From NCBI GenBank assembly GCA_963734665.1, contig CAVTIR010000003.1, forward strand, positions 186,001 through 250,000: a stretch of 64,000 bases of DNA, read 5' to 3'. The notes under the pieces were generated by a model that made no database searches, was not told the origin of the DNA, and saw nothing but the letters and a program-made list of their open reading frames with translations. Source of the DNA: Trebonia sp963734665. Its GTDB lineage: Bacteria > Actinomycetota > Actinomycetes > Streptosporangiales > Streptosporangiaceae. A program made the position numbers and the translations under genes. Shown here one piece after another: positions 26,070 through 35,099 of the stretch. Every line of letters begins with the position of its first letter. Within the stretch, counting starts at the first letter, position 1.

Positions 26070-26954
26070 TCATATTGAGCCGGGCTGGCTACCCCCGGCC
26101 GTCAGGGAGCTGAAGAGGGCGGTGACCGGGGTGGCCTGGGCTGCCTCGGGCGGGCGGGATATGTACAGTTCGGCGCAGTGCGCGTCTCGCTGCAATTCTG
26201 GTGCGGGGTCGAGCCCCCGCACGCGGAGGCCGGCGAGGGCCGCCTGCCGTTCCTCCTCGTGGGCGAAGCGGCGCTGGGGAACGCAGTAGCCGTCAAGCCG
26301 CTCGGTAACGAGCCCTAGGTCGTCCAGTGCCTCAGCGATGGGCGTGTAGTCCACCCAGCGCAGGCAGAGCGCTGCGACCCATGGCGGATCGTCGCCGCTG
26401 GCCTCCACTATCGTCCGGAATGTTTTCTCGCCGACGTAGCCGACCCCGCCGGTCACGGCGACCAGATCCGCGGCAGCTAGCGCGTGCGTGGTCTCTTCGT
26501 CTGGCTGGCCCGTCTCCAGGTCAGCGACCACGCCCTGGTCCAGCAGGCCGACGCGGGTTGCGTACCGCACCGCGTTGCCCGCGACGTCGAGCCCGATGAC
26601 GGATACCGGGTCCGGCCGGGAGTGTTCCGCGAACCAGCGCCGGTCGATCTCCGCGATGTCCTCAGCAGCCGTATTCTCGAGATGCCCGTAGTGCTCGTAG
26701 AGATCGGCTAGCTCAATGCCGTGATTGAGCAGCGCGGCGTTGGCGCTGTAACCGCAGCAGACGTCGAGCACCGTCCTGCCTGCCCGGCCACCCATCTCGT
26801 CAAGAAGCAAGTCGAATACCGCCGCCCCGTGAGCTGGAATCTCATAGTCCAGCACGCCGAGGGTGCGGTAATAGGGCCGGGGATCTGGCTGGTTATAGAC
26901 ATCGCCGAAATCGGCCTTGGACTGGTAATGATCTGTTTCGCCATCGAATGGCAT
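26070..26954 (-). CDS. Class I SAM-dependent methyltransferase-like protein
   Basis: 294 aa. TVLDVCCGYSANAALLNHG is the SAM-binding motif I; VSVIGLDVAGNAVRYATR matches motif II; ADLVAVTGGVGYVGEKTF corresponds to the post-motif strand. Flanking regions (DHYQSKADFGDVYNQPDPRPYYRTLGVLDYEIP) are unusual and give no substrate clue. It lies 79 bp upstream of dapD on the same strand but has no functional link to it that can be seen. Confidence 0.75.
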   Translation of the reverse strand: MPFDGETDHYQSKADFGDVYNQPDPRPYYRTLGVLDYEIPAHGAAVFDLLLDEMGGRAGRTVLDVCCGYSANAALLNHGIELADLYEHYGHLENTAAEDIAEIDRRWFAEHSRPDPVSVIGLDVAGNAVRYATRVGLLDQGVVADLETGQPDEETTHALAAADLVAVTGGVGYVGEKTFRTIVEASGDDPPWVAALCLRWVDYTPIAEALDDLGLVTERLDGYCVPQRRFAHEEERQAALAGLRVRGLDPAPELQRDAHCAELYISRPPEAAQATPVTALFSSLTAGGSQPGSI

Positions 26955-27195
26955 CCGGCTGTCCGCTCCCTCTATGGTCGCCTCCTAATTTCCCTGCCAG
27001 AGCCCATGCCAGGCCAAGGATCCGCTGTTTCAATCCCTATCACCGCTGACCGGGAATCTCGATATGACATATCTGACATCCTTCTTACGTGGCGAATTTT
27101 GGGCCCGTGGCACAACCTCGGAACCGGAACATTGTCATCTTCCCCCCAAGAATTGGTGGCTAATGTCACCCCGCCGGCCTTCCTGTAGCCAGGCG

Positions 27196-27696
27196 CCTTC
27201 TGTGAGTTGCCAGGGCGGCCAGATCACGCTCGTGGACCTGGCGGACGGGTTTAGGCACGGTGAGTTGGCTACCGAGCCAGGCAACTGGATCTGGTCGATG
27301 TGCTCACTGCCGATGCCCGGTGGCGATCCTGACCTGCTAGCCTGTGCCGCTTCTGACCATCTGGTGCGGTTCTGGGATCCACCTACCCGTCGTCCTGTCA
27401 GTGAACCGCTGGCTAGCCATGCCGGGCAGGTACGGGCGGTGGCCGCGGTTGGCCGTCAGGACGGCGCGACCCTGCTGGCATCCGGCGGCACGGACGGCAA
27501 CGTGTGCCTGTGGCATCCGGACTCCAGGAAACTGGTGCGGACCATTCCGATCGGAGTGCCGATCTGCGACCTGGTCGGCGACATCGGTGACCCGGCAGCG
27601 CTGCGGCGTACCGACGGCGGAGCGATGCTCATGCTGGGTACCGAGCGGGGAATTATGGCGATTGACCTAAGTGCGAAATTGTTCACGCCGACGTAG
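27196..27696 (+). pseudogene. WD40 repeat gene, 3' fragment
   Basis: About 165 aa with two to three propeller blades: GGQITLVDLADG, ACAASDHLVRFWDPPTRRPV, HAGQVRAVAAVG and LLASGGTDGNVCLWHPDSRKLVRTIPIG. This is the C-terminal part of actinobacterial WD40 proteins, which usually have seven or more blades and often a P-loop domain. Upstream sequence (26955-27195) in the same frame has no such similarity and no good start, so the gene is truncated at its 5' end. Confidence 0.6.
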
Positions 27697-27849
27697 AAAG
27701 TCTCGCTCGATATGCGCGTGGCGACATCGCAGTGTCGAGAATCCCTGGAGGCCGCGCTCCCATGGCGAATGGAGGAATGGGCAGAGCAGTCGTCTGTTCC
27801 CGCGACCCGCTGGAATGCGGATTGAGCTTACGTGCGCGCCGCGCGGCTA

Positions 27850-28195
27850 CACGGCTTCGTGATCTGCTCGTAGAGGCGGTCAGCGGCGGCGTGCCTCTCG
27901 TCGGTCATGGTGGTGCTGCCGGTGTGGCCAGAGTCTTCGATGATGATGAGCTCGGAACCGGGCCAGGCGCGGGCGAGCTCCCACGGGGTGTGCGCTGGTC
28001 GAAGATGATGATCCGGAACTTCCCCGGGTCGAACGACCTCCGGTCTCCCGCCCTGCAGCCCGACCCCGGGCCGCCGTGCACGATCAGCACTGGCACGCCA
28101 TCGGGGTTGCCGCAGGTCTCCCAGTACACGAGGTTCCCGTCACCCGTATCCAGCAGGCCAGTCTCATACGGCTCGATATCCGGATACCTGGGCAT
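27850..28195 (-). pseudogene. Proline iminopeptidase with internal deletion
   Basis: From the ATG at 28195 the frame gives MPRYPDIEPYETGLLDTGDGNLVYWETCGNPDG, VLIVHGGPGSGCRAGDRRSFDPGKFRIIIFDQR, the conserved N-terminus of proline iminopeptidases. Directly after FDQR the sequence jumps, in another frame, to WELARAWPGSELIIIEDSGHTGS and RLYEQITKP, the C-terminal block that carries the catalytic His. The middle, with the nucleophile Ser and catalytic Asp (about 200 residues), is gone. A clean internal deletion with frameshift near 27975-28010. Confidence 0.8.
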
Positions 28196-28356
28196 GCGGA
28201 GGATCTTACTGGCCCGGCACCAGCGGAAGCCGGACAAGGGCGCGCGAGCAACCCGAGAAGTGGGTCCTCCGCATCAACTACAGCCCGATCGCGGGGTTCG
28301 TGCGCTCATCCGACCATGCAAGGCGCCGGTCCGCGGCCGGACCGGGAAGGTAGCGC

Positions 28357-29421
28357 TCATCCGCGCAGGAGTGGCAGCAACTGGTCTCCCTGCCGCTTGA
28401 TCTCGCGCTGGTACGGCGTGTCCGAGAGCACGAAGTGCGTGATCCCGAGGCTGGCGTACTTCCGGAGCGACTTCGCCACGTCCTGGGCCGAGCCCACTAG
28501 CCAGGTGGTCGCGGCGCCGGCACCGCCGAACTTGCCGGGGGTGGTGTAGAGGTTGTCGTCGAGGACCTCGCCGCGGGAGGCGAGGGTGAGCAGGCGTTGC
28601 TGGCCGACGGCCGCCTCCCAGTGGGGGCTCCGCGGCCACGTGCCCTGGGCCTTGGCCATGTCGGCGACCCTCGCCTCCGCGTCGGCCCAGGCCTGCTCCG
28701 TGGTGTCGCGCACCAAGGTGGTGACCCGCAGGCCGAACTCCAGGGGAGGGAGCTCGCGGCCGAGCTCGCTGCTGAGCGACTTGAGCCGTTCGATCCGAGT
28801 CTGCACGCCGTCTAGTGGCTCGCCCCAGAACAACTGGACGTCGGCCTCGGTCGCGGCAACCTTCTCTGCGGCCGCCGACGCGCCGCCGAAGTAGAGCTTG
28901 GGATGAAGCCGGTCGCCGCGAGGCTCGATGCGCGGCGTGACAGTCGAGCCGGTGACGCTGAAGTACCGGCCGGCGTAGGAGACGTTCTCCTCGGTCCAGA
29001 GCTTGCGCACGAGCTGGATGAACTCCTTCGTCCGTGCGTAGCGATCGGCCTGGTCGCCCTCTGCGTCGCCGTATGCGCCGAGGCTGTCCTTGCCAGAAAC
29101 GATGTGGACCCGGACGCGGCCGCCGGTGAGGTGGTCAAGCGTCGCGGCGGCCGAGGCAAAGTTCGCCGGGCGCCAGTACCCCGGACGGACCGCGATGAGC
29201 GGCTCGAACGTGGTGGTCCTGGCGGCCAGGGCGGTCGCGACGGTGAAGGTGTCGGGGCGCCCCCAGCCGGCGCCGATAAGCGCGCCCTTCCAGCCGTGGT
29301 CCTCCAGCGCCCGCGCCTGGGACGTCAGGGTGTCGAGGCTGTTGTGGTCGGCGGTGACCGGCTCGCCGCGGTGGCCTGGCGTGACCTGGTTGGGGATGTA
29401 CCAGAGAAACTCGAAGCTCAT
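28357..29421 (-). CDS. FMNH2-dependent alkanesulfonate monooxygenase-like LLM oxidoreductase
   Basis: 354 aa TIM-barrel of the luciferase-like family: EFLWYIPNQVTPGHRG, ARALEDHGWKGALIGAGWGRPDTFT, PGYWRPANFASAAATLDHLTGGRVRVHIVSG, DRYARTKEFIQLVRKLWT, LYFGGASAAAEKVAA and LVGSAQDVAKSLRKYASLGITHFVLSDTPYQREI. This order fits SsuD, which releases sulfite from alkanesulfonates with reduced FMN. No ssu transporter or FMN reductase gene lies next to it. ATG at 29421. Confidence 0.85.
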   Translation of the reverse strand: MSFEFLWYIPNQVTPGHRGEPVTADHNSLDTLTSQARALEDHGWKGALIGAGWGRPDTFTVATALAARTTTFEPLIAVRPGYWRPANFASAAATLDHLTGGRVRVHIVSGKDSLGAYGDAEGDQADRYARTKEFIQLVRKLWTEENVSYAGRYFSVTGSTVTPRIEPRGDRLHPKLYFGGASAAAEKVAATEADVQLFWGEPLDGVQTRIERLKSLSSELGRELPPLEFGLRVTTLVRDTTEQAWADAEARVADMAKAQGTWPRSPHWEAAVGQQRLLTLASRGEVLDDNLYTTPGKFGGAGAATTWLVGSAQDVAKSLRKYASLGITHFVLSDTPYQREIKRQGDQLLPLLRG

Positions 29422-29493
29422 AGCTCTTCCTGCGGGGTCGGTATTGCTTCCATCCCATGCCGCTTTCGCTCGGTAGCCATCGGAGTCGGTGCT

Positions 29494-29575
29494 TCAGCCG
29501 GCCAGAGAGGGGAGTCCCGCCCAGCCCAAAGCGGGGGCGACCTCACGCACGAACAGGTCGAGTGCTTCGGCATAA
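29494..29575 (-). pseudogene. Tail of a second LLM oxidoreductase
   Basis: Read on the minus strand, this short piece encodes YAEALDLFVREVAPALGW followed by seven residues and a stop, the typical C-terminal end of luciferase-like flavin enzymes. Nothing else of the gene remains. The rest of 29422-29705 shows no feature. Confidence 0.45.
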
Positions 29576-29705
29576 CCCTACTATGTCAGTCTGAAAAGTA
29601 GCAATTATGAGCATGAGGTAACGACGATGTAACCGAAGTAAGTGCGTCAGCGGGGATCTGGCCCCCTTCGATGGCCGTGGTCGGCGCCAGTGTGGTGGCG
29701 CGGGG

Positions 29706-29957
29706 ATGGAGGACGGCGAATGGGTCGATCCTCAGCCGATGGCGACCACTTCACTGCGCCTCCCCGCCGAGGTGATCAACCAGCTCAAACGCCAGGCCCA
29801 GGCTAGGCACGTCCGCTACACCACCTACGTCCATTCCATCCTGGAGCGAGTGGCCAATGGCGGTCTGTCGCCAGAGGTAGCCGATATCACTGAGCGACTT
29901 GAGCGGATCGAACGAGCTGTTACCGGCCGTGGCAGCAATGAGCAGAAGATGGCCTGA
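29706..29957 (+). CDS. Ribbon-helix-helix (CopG/Arc-like) small DNA-binding protein
   Basis: 83 aa: MATTSLRLPAEVINQLKRQAQARHVRYTTYVHSILERV is a ribbon-helix-helix pattern (one beta strand, two helices), followed by a coiled stretch ADITERLERIERAV. Such proteins are usually antitoxins or small repressors; no toxin gene accompanies it, so an orphan antitoxin is one option. ATG at 29706 or 29739 could be used. Confidence 0.65.
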   Translation: MEDGEWVDPQPMATTSLRLPAEVINQLKRQAQARHVRYTTYVHSILERVANGGLSPEVADITERLERIERAVTGRGSNEQKMA

Positions 29958-29982
29958 CCGGGCGACCGGCCGGGTCGGTGCC

Positions 29983-30657
29983 TTAACCCGCCCGCTCATC
30001 CCGGGCAGAGTCCGAGAGCCGGGTCAGGTACTTGACCAGTGCGATCAGCACCTGCTTGGACGACTCCCGCTGCCTGGCGTCACAGTCGATGACCGGGATG
30101 CCGTCCGCGATCGCCAGGGCCTCCCGGACGCGGGCCAGCGTAGGCTGCGGACCGTCGAAGCCGCCGAACCGGTTGACCGCCACGACGAACGGCATCTTGT
30201 GATGCTCTAGGCGGTCGATGGAGTACCAGGAGTCCTTAAGCCGCCTCGTGTCAACGAGGACGACCGCGCCCAGGCTGCCAGCGAACAACTGGTCCCACAG
30301 GTACCAGAAGCGCTCCTGCCCAGGTGCGCCGAAGAGGTAGAGCACGTTCTTGGTGTCCAGCGAGATCCGGCCGAAGTCGAAGGCGACCGTGGTCGTGGTC
30401 TTATCGCGCACCCGGCTGTCATCATCGACGCCGCGGCTGGCCTCGGTCATGACCTCCTCGGTGGACAGCGGCCTGATCTCGCTCACCGAGCCGACCATCG
30501 TGGTCTTGCCGACGCCGAAGCCGCCGACGACGACGATCTTCAGGCCATGGCTGGCGGACTTCCGCAGCGGCGTGCGGGGCCGGCTACCCGAACCGTCGGC
30601 CAGGGCCGTGCCCTCGCCGACGGTCGCCGCGTCGGCGTCAGAGTCGTTGTAGTCCAA
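29983..30657 (-). CDS. cvnD: Conservon GTPase (CvnD type)
   Basis: 224 aa Ras-like GTPase: GLKIVVVGGFGVGKTTMVGSVSEI (P-loop), TVAFDFGRISLD (G2/G3 area), LYLFGAPGQERFWYLWDQLFAGSLGAVVLVDTRRL, and FVVAVNRFGG in place of NKxD. This is the fourth gene of the actinobacterial conservon (cvnABCD), a putative membrane-associated signalling complex resembling eukaryotic G-protein systems. It overlaps cvnC by 20 bp. Confidence 0.93.
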   Translation of the reverse strand: MDYNDSDADAATVGEGTALADGSGSRPRTPLRKSASHGLKIVVVGGFGVGKTTMVGSVSEIRPLSTEEVMTEASRGVDDDSRVRDKTTTTVAFDFGRISLDTKNVLYLFGAPGQERFWYLWDQLFAGSLGAVVLVDTRRLKDSWYSIDRLEHHKMPFVVAVNRFGGFDGPQPTLARVREALAIADGIPVIDCDARQRESSKQVLIALVKYLTRLSDSARDERAG

Positions 30658-31015
30658 GGAGCACCTGCTTCAGCACGTCATGGTCGGGAAGATGCAGCCC
30701 GGTCGGCCCGTTCGCCGAGGCCGTGCCTGGCAGCGGGTGGCGGGCGGTGATGCCGCCGGTGTCAAGCAGGTCGAGTAGGAGAACCTTGACCACCCTGACG
30801 GGAAGTTGCAACTCGGCAGAGATCTCCACGAGCGCCATCGGCGCACGGCACATCTGCAGGATCTTGACGTGCTCTGACTGCATTCCAGGCGCGGGGTCAC
30901 GCTCGGCGACGATCAGCGAGACGATGTCGAACGGATCGTCATCCCCTGGAACCCGGCCGTGGGTAATGGTGTAAAACCTGTCCGGCGTCTCGCGGTCGAT
31001 GGCCCGGGGACTCAT
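30638..31015 (-). CDS. cvnC: DUF742 protein (CvnC type)
   Basis: 125 aa: RFYTITHGRVPGDDDPFDIVSLIV, LKMCRAPMALVEISAEL-like LQMCRAPMALVEISAELQLPVRVVKVLLLDLLDTGGI, and C-terminal DHDVLKQVLLGLQRL. These are DUF742 signatures. It overlaps cvnB by 4 bp and cvnD by 20 bp, so translation is coupled through the operon. The winged-helix-like pattern suggests protein or DNA binding; its role in the complex is not established. Confidence 0.93.
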   Translation of the reverse strand: MSPRAIDRETPDRFYTITHGRVPGDDDPFDIVSLIVAERDPAPGMQSEHVKILQMCRAPMALVEISAELQLPVRVVKVLLLDLLDTGGITARHPLPGTASANGPTGLHLPDHDVLKQVLLGLQRL

Positions 31016-31458
31016 GACGCCTTGTTGACTTCGCGGTGCCTCGGCGGGGAGGTCAGATGGCCGCCGATCTGCTCGACAAGCTCGGACATGTTGTGACCGA
31101 CGAGGCCGACGTCGGCTTCATCGGCCGCCACGACCGCCAGGTGCGCACCCTCGCCCGCGGGCACGATGAGCAGGACACCGCCGGGGAACTCCACCATGGA
31201 CTGGCCGGACCCGAGGCCGGTGCCGAACTCGGCGGACGCGCTGATCGCAAGGCTCTGGATCCCGGAGGCGATGGCGGACAACTGGTCTGCCCTGTCTACG
31301 TCGAGGTCGTCAGTGAAGCACAGCCGCAAGCCGTCTTTTGACAGCACCAGGACGTGCCTGACATACGGGGTCCGCTCCTTCAGGCTCTGCAGTAGCCACT
31401 CAAGATCATGCTCGGATTCTTTCGTGCTCACCGTGGTCGTCGACTCCGCGCCGCTCAT
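31012..31458 (-). CDS. cvnB: Roadblock/LC7 domain protein (CvnB type)
   Basis: 148 aa: LEWLLQSLKERTPYVRHVLVLSKDGLRLC, ADQLSAIASGIQSLAISASAEFG, MVEFPGGVLLIVPAGEGAHLAVVAADEADVGLVGHNMSELVEQIGGHL. This is a complete roadblock/LC7 fold, the GTPase-regulating component of conservons. Preceded by cvnA (12-bp gap). Confidence 0.93.
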   Translation of the reverse strand: MSGAESTTTVSTKESEHDLEWLLQSLKERTPYVRHVLVLSKDGLRLCFTDDLDVDRADQLSAIASGIQSLAISASAEFGTGLGSGQSMVEFPGGVLLIVPAGEGAHLAVVAADEADVGLVGHNMSELVEQIGGHLTSPPRHREVNKAS

Positions 31459-31470
31459 AATTGCCGATTC

Positions 31471-33046
31471 CTACTCTTCCGATGCACTCTGGTCACGCGA
31501 CTGGTCGACCGGCAGGTCCTGCGTGCCCTTGCCGGACTCCCTGAAAGCCGCGAATCGCGAGCCCGTGTCGCTTGGCGTGCGCGCGGGGGCCGCCTCGTGC
31601 GGTGGTTCCGCACGCGCCCTGGCCGCCGCCAGGGTCCGGCCCCGCGGCCGGACGGGAAGGTCCGCGTCCAGGTCGTCATCGTCTGGCAGGTCGGCGTCGC
31701 GTAGCTCATCGGCTTCTGGCGGACTCGGCACGGCAGCAGTCTCGAGATACTCACCTGGGGTGTCGGCGGCTGGCGGTTTAGGCTGCGTGATGAGCGAGCG
31801 CGGGATCATCACCACGACCCCGGTCCCGCCCCGTGACGACGGGCGGAAATTAACACTCAGCCCGTACCGGTCCGCCACCCTGCCGACCACGGCGAGGCCA
31901 AGCCGGGTACCCGGCAGTGTAGACAGGTCCAGCGACTTGGCGACGAGTACCTCGGCGCGGTCCCGCTCCCGCCTGCGCATGCCAAGGCCGCTGTCCTCGA
32001 TCGTGACGACCACGCCGACGTCCTCTTCCTCCACGTAGACGTGTACCTCCGAGCCGTGGGTGGAGAACGCGGTCGCGTTGTCCATCAGCTCAGCCAGCGC
32101 GTGCATCACGCCTTCTGCGGCATAGCCGACGACCGCCGAGGTGGACGACGAGTGGATGCGGACGCGCTGATAGGCATCGATCCTGCCCATGGCGCCGCGC
32201 AGGAGGGACTCCATCAGGATCGGCTTGGTCCACCGGCGGCCTGAGCGGCCGCCGGCGAGCAGCGCGACAGAGTCGAGCTAGCCGGCCCAGCTGGGAGACC
32301 CGGTGGTCCAGTTCGATCAGGTCGCCAAAGACCTTTTCATCCCCGTGCCGGTGCTCCATCTCCCGGAGTTCGGCGAGCATGCGCGTGGTCTGCGCCTGGA
32401 TCCTGGCGGCCGCGTTCGCGCAGGCGGCCAGCGCCGTGGCACCCCGGCGCTCGGCGATTGCGACCTCGCCTACCGCCAGGTCAAGCACGTCGCTCAGGGC
32501 ACCGGACGCAGGGCGGCCTGCCTCGGCGAGCACCTGGTCCACCGAGTCCCCGGTGCGCAGCCGCTCGAACGCGGCGGGCAGCGTCTTGTCGGCCAGCAGG
32601 GCGGCCGCCGCCTCGACGGACGCCCGGTCGGCCGCCGCTTCATCCGCTTCCCGCCTGGCCAGCATGGCGTCCTGGCGTGCCCGGCCGAGCTCGGCGAAGT
32701 CGCGCTCCAGGCGCTGTGCCCGCGCCTGCGCCTGCTTGGCGACTGCCCTGGAGCGGCGTGCCGTGCGCCGTTGCTGTGCCGCTGTCACGACCGCCGCGAT
32801 GGTCACTGCCAGCCCCGTCCCGCCGCCGGCTGCGACCAGGTCAATGGCCCCGCTGGGCGCGACGGCGAGCGCCCACGCCAGCCCGGCCCCTCCGACAACG
32901 GCCGTGACACCGCCGGCGACTAGCGGATTCGGCGCTCCCGCGGCAACAGCCGCCCCCGAAGGACTCGCAGCGCTCGAAACGGGGCCAGTCACGTCATCGG
33001 GACCAGGCTCACGGCCGCTGGAGTCGGGGGGCAGGGGTGCCGGCAT
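31471..33046 (-). pseudogene. cvnA: Conservon sensor-kinase-like protein (CvnA type), frameshifted
   Basis: The first part (ATG 33046, MPAPLPPDSSGREPG) has two membrane segments near residues 40-90 and a long helical region (AQRLERDFAELGRARQDAMLARREADE). At about 32278, after DHRVSQLGRLA, one extra base shifts the frame; the expected continuation DSVALLAGGRSGRRWTKPILMESLLRGAM lies in the next frame, followed by an HATPase domain (ALAELMDNATAFS N-box, IEDSGLGM). Without the shift this would be a normal CvnA of about 525 aa. Since cvnB-D are intact, an assembly indel is a serious possibility. Confidence 0.82.
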
Positions 33047-33300
33047 GCAGGTCACGTCCTTCTTTGTGGGCGCTTGCTCGGTAAGGCAGCGTATAGGTTC
33101 GATGGCCGTAAACCGCATTTTTTCGATATTCATCTATTGATCAGCGAATTAGTTCCGGCACTTTTTCGGCTCAGGCTGCCGCGCGACTGCATGCGGGCGT
33201 ATCGTTCCCCCGGCGAGCCACCTTGCCGCACATTAGCTTGCACCGCACCGTAAGCCAGTACAGCGCCGCGAAGCAGCACACATCCCGAGGTAACCGGTCT

Positions 33301-34530
33301 ATGCGCATTCCGCCGTCTCACGTAAATGCCGCCCGGCTGTATGGCCCCGAGTTCGCGGTCGACCCGGCGGAGGTCTACGCCCGCATCCGGCGCGAGCACG
33401 GGCGGGTTGCGCCGGTCTTGCTGGAAGGTGACGTCCCTGCCTGGCTTGTACTCGCCTACCGTGAGATCCATCACGTCACCAGCAACCCGCAGATCTTCAG
33501 CCGCCTCGCCCGTCATTGGAACCTGTGGAATGAGATCCCGGCCGACTGGCCTCTGCGACCGATCGTGACACCGATGCCGTCGGTCACCCACGCCGAGGGC
33601 AGCGAGCGCCAGCGGCGTGCCGCCGCGATCGGCGACGCCCTGGAGGCGACCGACCCCACTGAGGTGTCCCGTGTCTGCGAGCGGACCGCGGACCAGCTGA
33701 TTGACGAGTTCGCGGGGGACGGCAAGGCGGACCTCATCGAGCAGTACGCCCTGAGGCTGCCGATGATGGTCATCTCCAGGCTCTACGGCTTCCCCGAGTC
33801 CCAGATCCCCGGCCTGACGAACGACCTGCTGCTGATGTCGACGGCGACCGACGCCGGGGCGATCGAGGCGAACCAGCGCTTCATGGCCCGGATGGCGCAG
33901 CTGGTCAGGGACCATCGCGGGAAGCCAGGCACCGGCCTGACGGGGCGGCTCATCAGGCACCCGGCCGCGCTGACCGACGCTGAGCTCATCGTGGACATGT
34001 TCGTGCTGATCATCTTCGCCCAGGCGCCGACGACCGACTGGATCGGCAACACGCTGCGGCTGATGCTCATTGACGATCACTTCTCGCTGACTCTCCAGGG
34101 CGGTCGCAGCAGCGTCGACCAGGCGCTCAACGAGGTCCTCTGGAAAGACACGCCGATCCAGCAGGCAATCGGCAGGTGGCCCCTCCAGGATTACGAGCTC
34201 GGCGGCCAGCGCATTGGCAAGGGAGACATGCTGATCCTCGGCCTGGCCTCCGCCAACGCCGACCCCCAGGTGCGCCCCGGCTCGTTCGGCAACATGGGCG
34301 CCAACCGGGCGCACATGTCCTTCTCGCACGGCGAGCACGCGTGCCCGGTCGGCGCGCCAGAGATCGCTGAGGGCATCGCGCGGACCGCCGTCGAGGTCCT
34401 CCTCGACCGGATCCCGGATGTCGAGCTGGCGATACCAACGGACATGCTGCGCTGGAAGGAGACCTCGATCATGCGGGGCCTCGAGTCCCTGCCGGTCACC
34501 TTCACTCCCACGACCGCACGCCAGCGCTGA
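33301..34530 (+). CDS. Cytochrome P450, CYP157-like, lacking the ExxR arginine
   Basis: About 409 aa from the ATG at 33301 (GAGGTAA upstream). Heme loop FSHGEHACPVGAPEIAEG carries the Cys ligand. The K-helix motif, normally ExxR, reads ALNEVLWKDTP, with Trp in place of Arg; the I-helix stretch FVLIIFAQAPTTDWIGN is also non-canonical. Exactly this ExxW type is known from the CYP157 family of Streptomyces conservons. It is divergent from cvnA across an AT-richer 250-bp promoter region, so a link to the conservon is likely. Its reaction is unknown. Confidence 0.88.
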   Translation: MRIPPSHVNAARLYGPEFAVDPAEVYARIRREHGRVAPVLLEGDVPAWLVLAYREIHHVTSNPQIFSRLARHWNLWNEIPADWPLRPIVTPMPSVTHAEGSERQRRAAAIGDALEATDPTEVSRVCERTADQLIDEFAGDGKADLIEQYALRLPMMVISRLYGFPESQIPGLTNDLLLMSTATDAGAIEANQRFMARMAQLVRDHRGKPGTGLTGRLIRHPAALTDAELIVDMFVLIIFAQAPTTDWIGNTLRLMLIDDHFSLTLQGGRSSVDQALNEVLWKDTPIQQAIGRWPLQDYELGGQRIGKGDMLILGLASANADPQVRPGSFGNMGANRAHMSFSHGEHACPVGAPEIAEGIARTAVEVLLDRIPDVELAIPTDMLRWKETSIMRGLESLPVTFTPTTARQR

Positions 34531-34697
34531 CGGCCGCACGCGGTTGAACCCATCCCTTTACGGCGCGCCCAGCTTCGTTTCTAATGACATCCGTGACGAT
34601 GAATGACAATCCGCCGCATGCTCCACAGGGCTGGTCCGCCGGCTCGGCTTCATCAACGCCCCCAAGCCCTGCGGCATCCTCGTGAACGATCACTGAG

Positions 34698-34889
34698 ATG
34701 CACGTGAGCATCGACACCGCGAGGTGCCAGGGGCACGGGCGGTGCGCCATCATCGCGCCCGAGGTCTTCGACGTGGACGACCTCGGCAAGGGCAAGGTCC
34801 TCCTTGATCCGTGCCCGGAAGATTTCCACGCGGCTGCCGAAGAGGCGGAGTTCAGCTGCCCGGAAACCGCCATCACGGTCTCCTCGTAA
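34698..34889 (+). CDS. 3Fe-4S ferredoxin, P450 electron donor
   Basis: 63 aa: MHVSIDTARCQGHGRCAIIAPEVFDVDDLGKG and EAEFSCPETAITV. Cys residues at 10, 16 and 54 with a Gly-His between the first pair match single-cluster 3Fe-4S ferredoxins that serve actinobacterial P450s. It sits between two P450 genes on the same strand and can serve either; no ferredoxin reductase is nearby. Confidence 0.92.
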   Translation: MHVSIDTARCQGHGRCAIIAPEVFDVDDLGKGKVLLDPCPEDFHAAAEEAEFSCPETAITVSS

Positions 34890-35099
34890 CCTACGGGCTC
34901 TCGTTAGAAAAACCATGAAAACCAAAGGTATCCAGAACGTATGCGGCTTTCTGCCCGCCGCCAGCATTTTTCGCGTCTGGTGCCGGCCGGCATAGGCGCC
35001 GACCACGTGACCTGCCGATTTTCTTTGTTGAGAGACCAGATAGACGTGTCGGAGCACTGGGGCTCCAGCGTGCAGTCACTAACTTGCGGAGGTGCGCCG

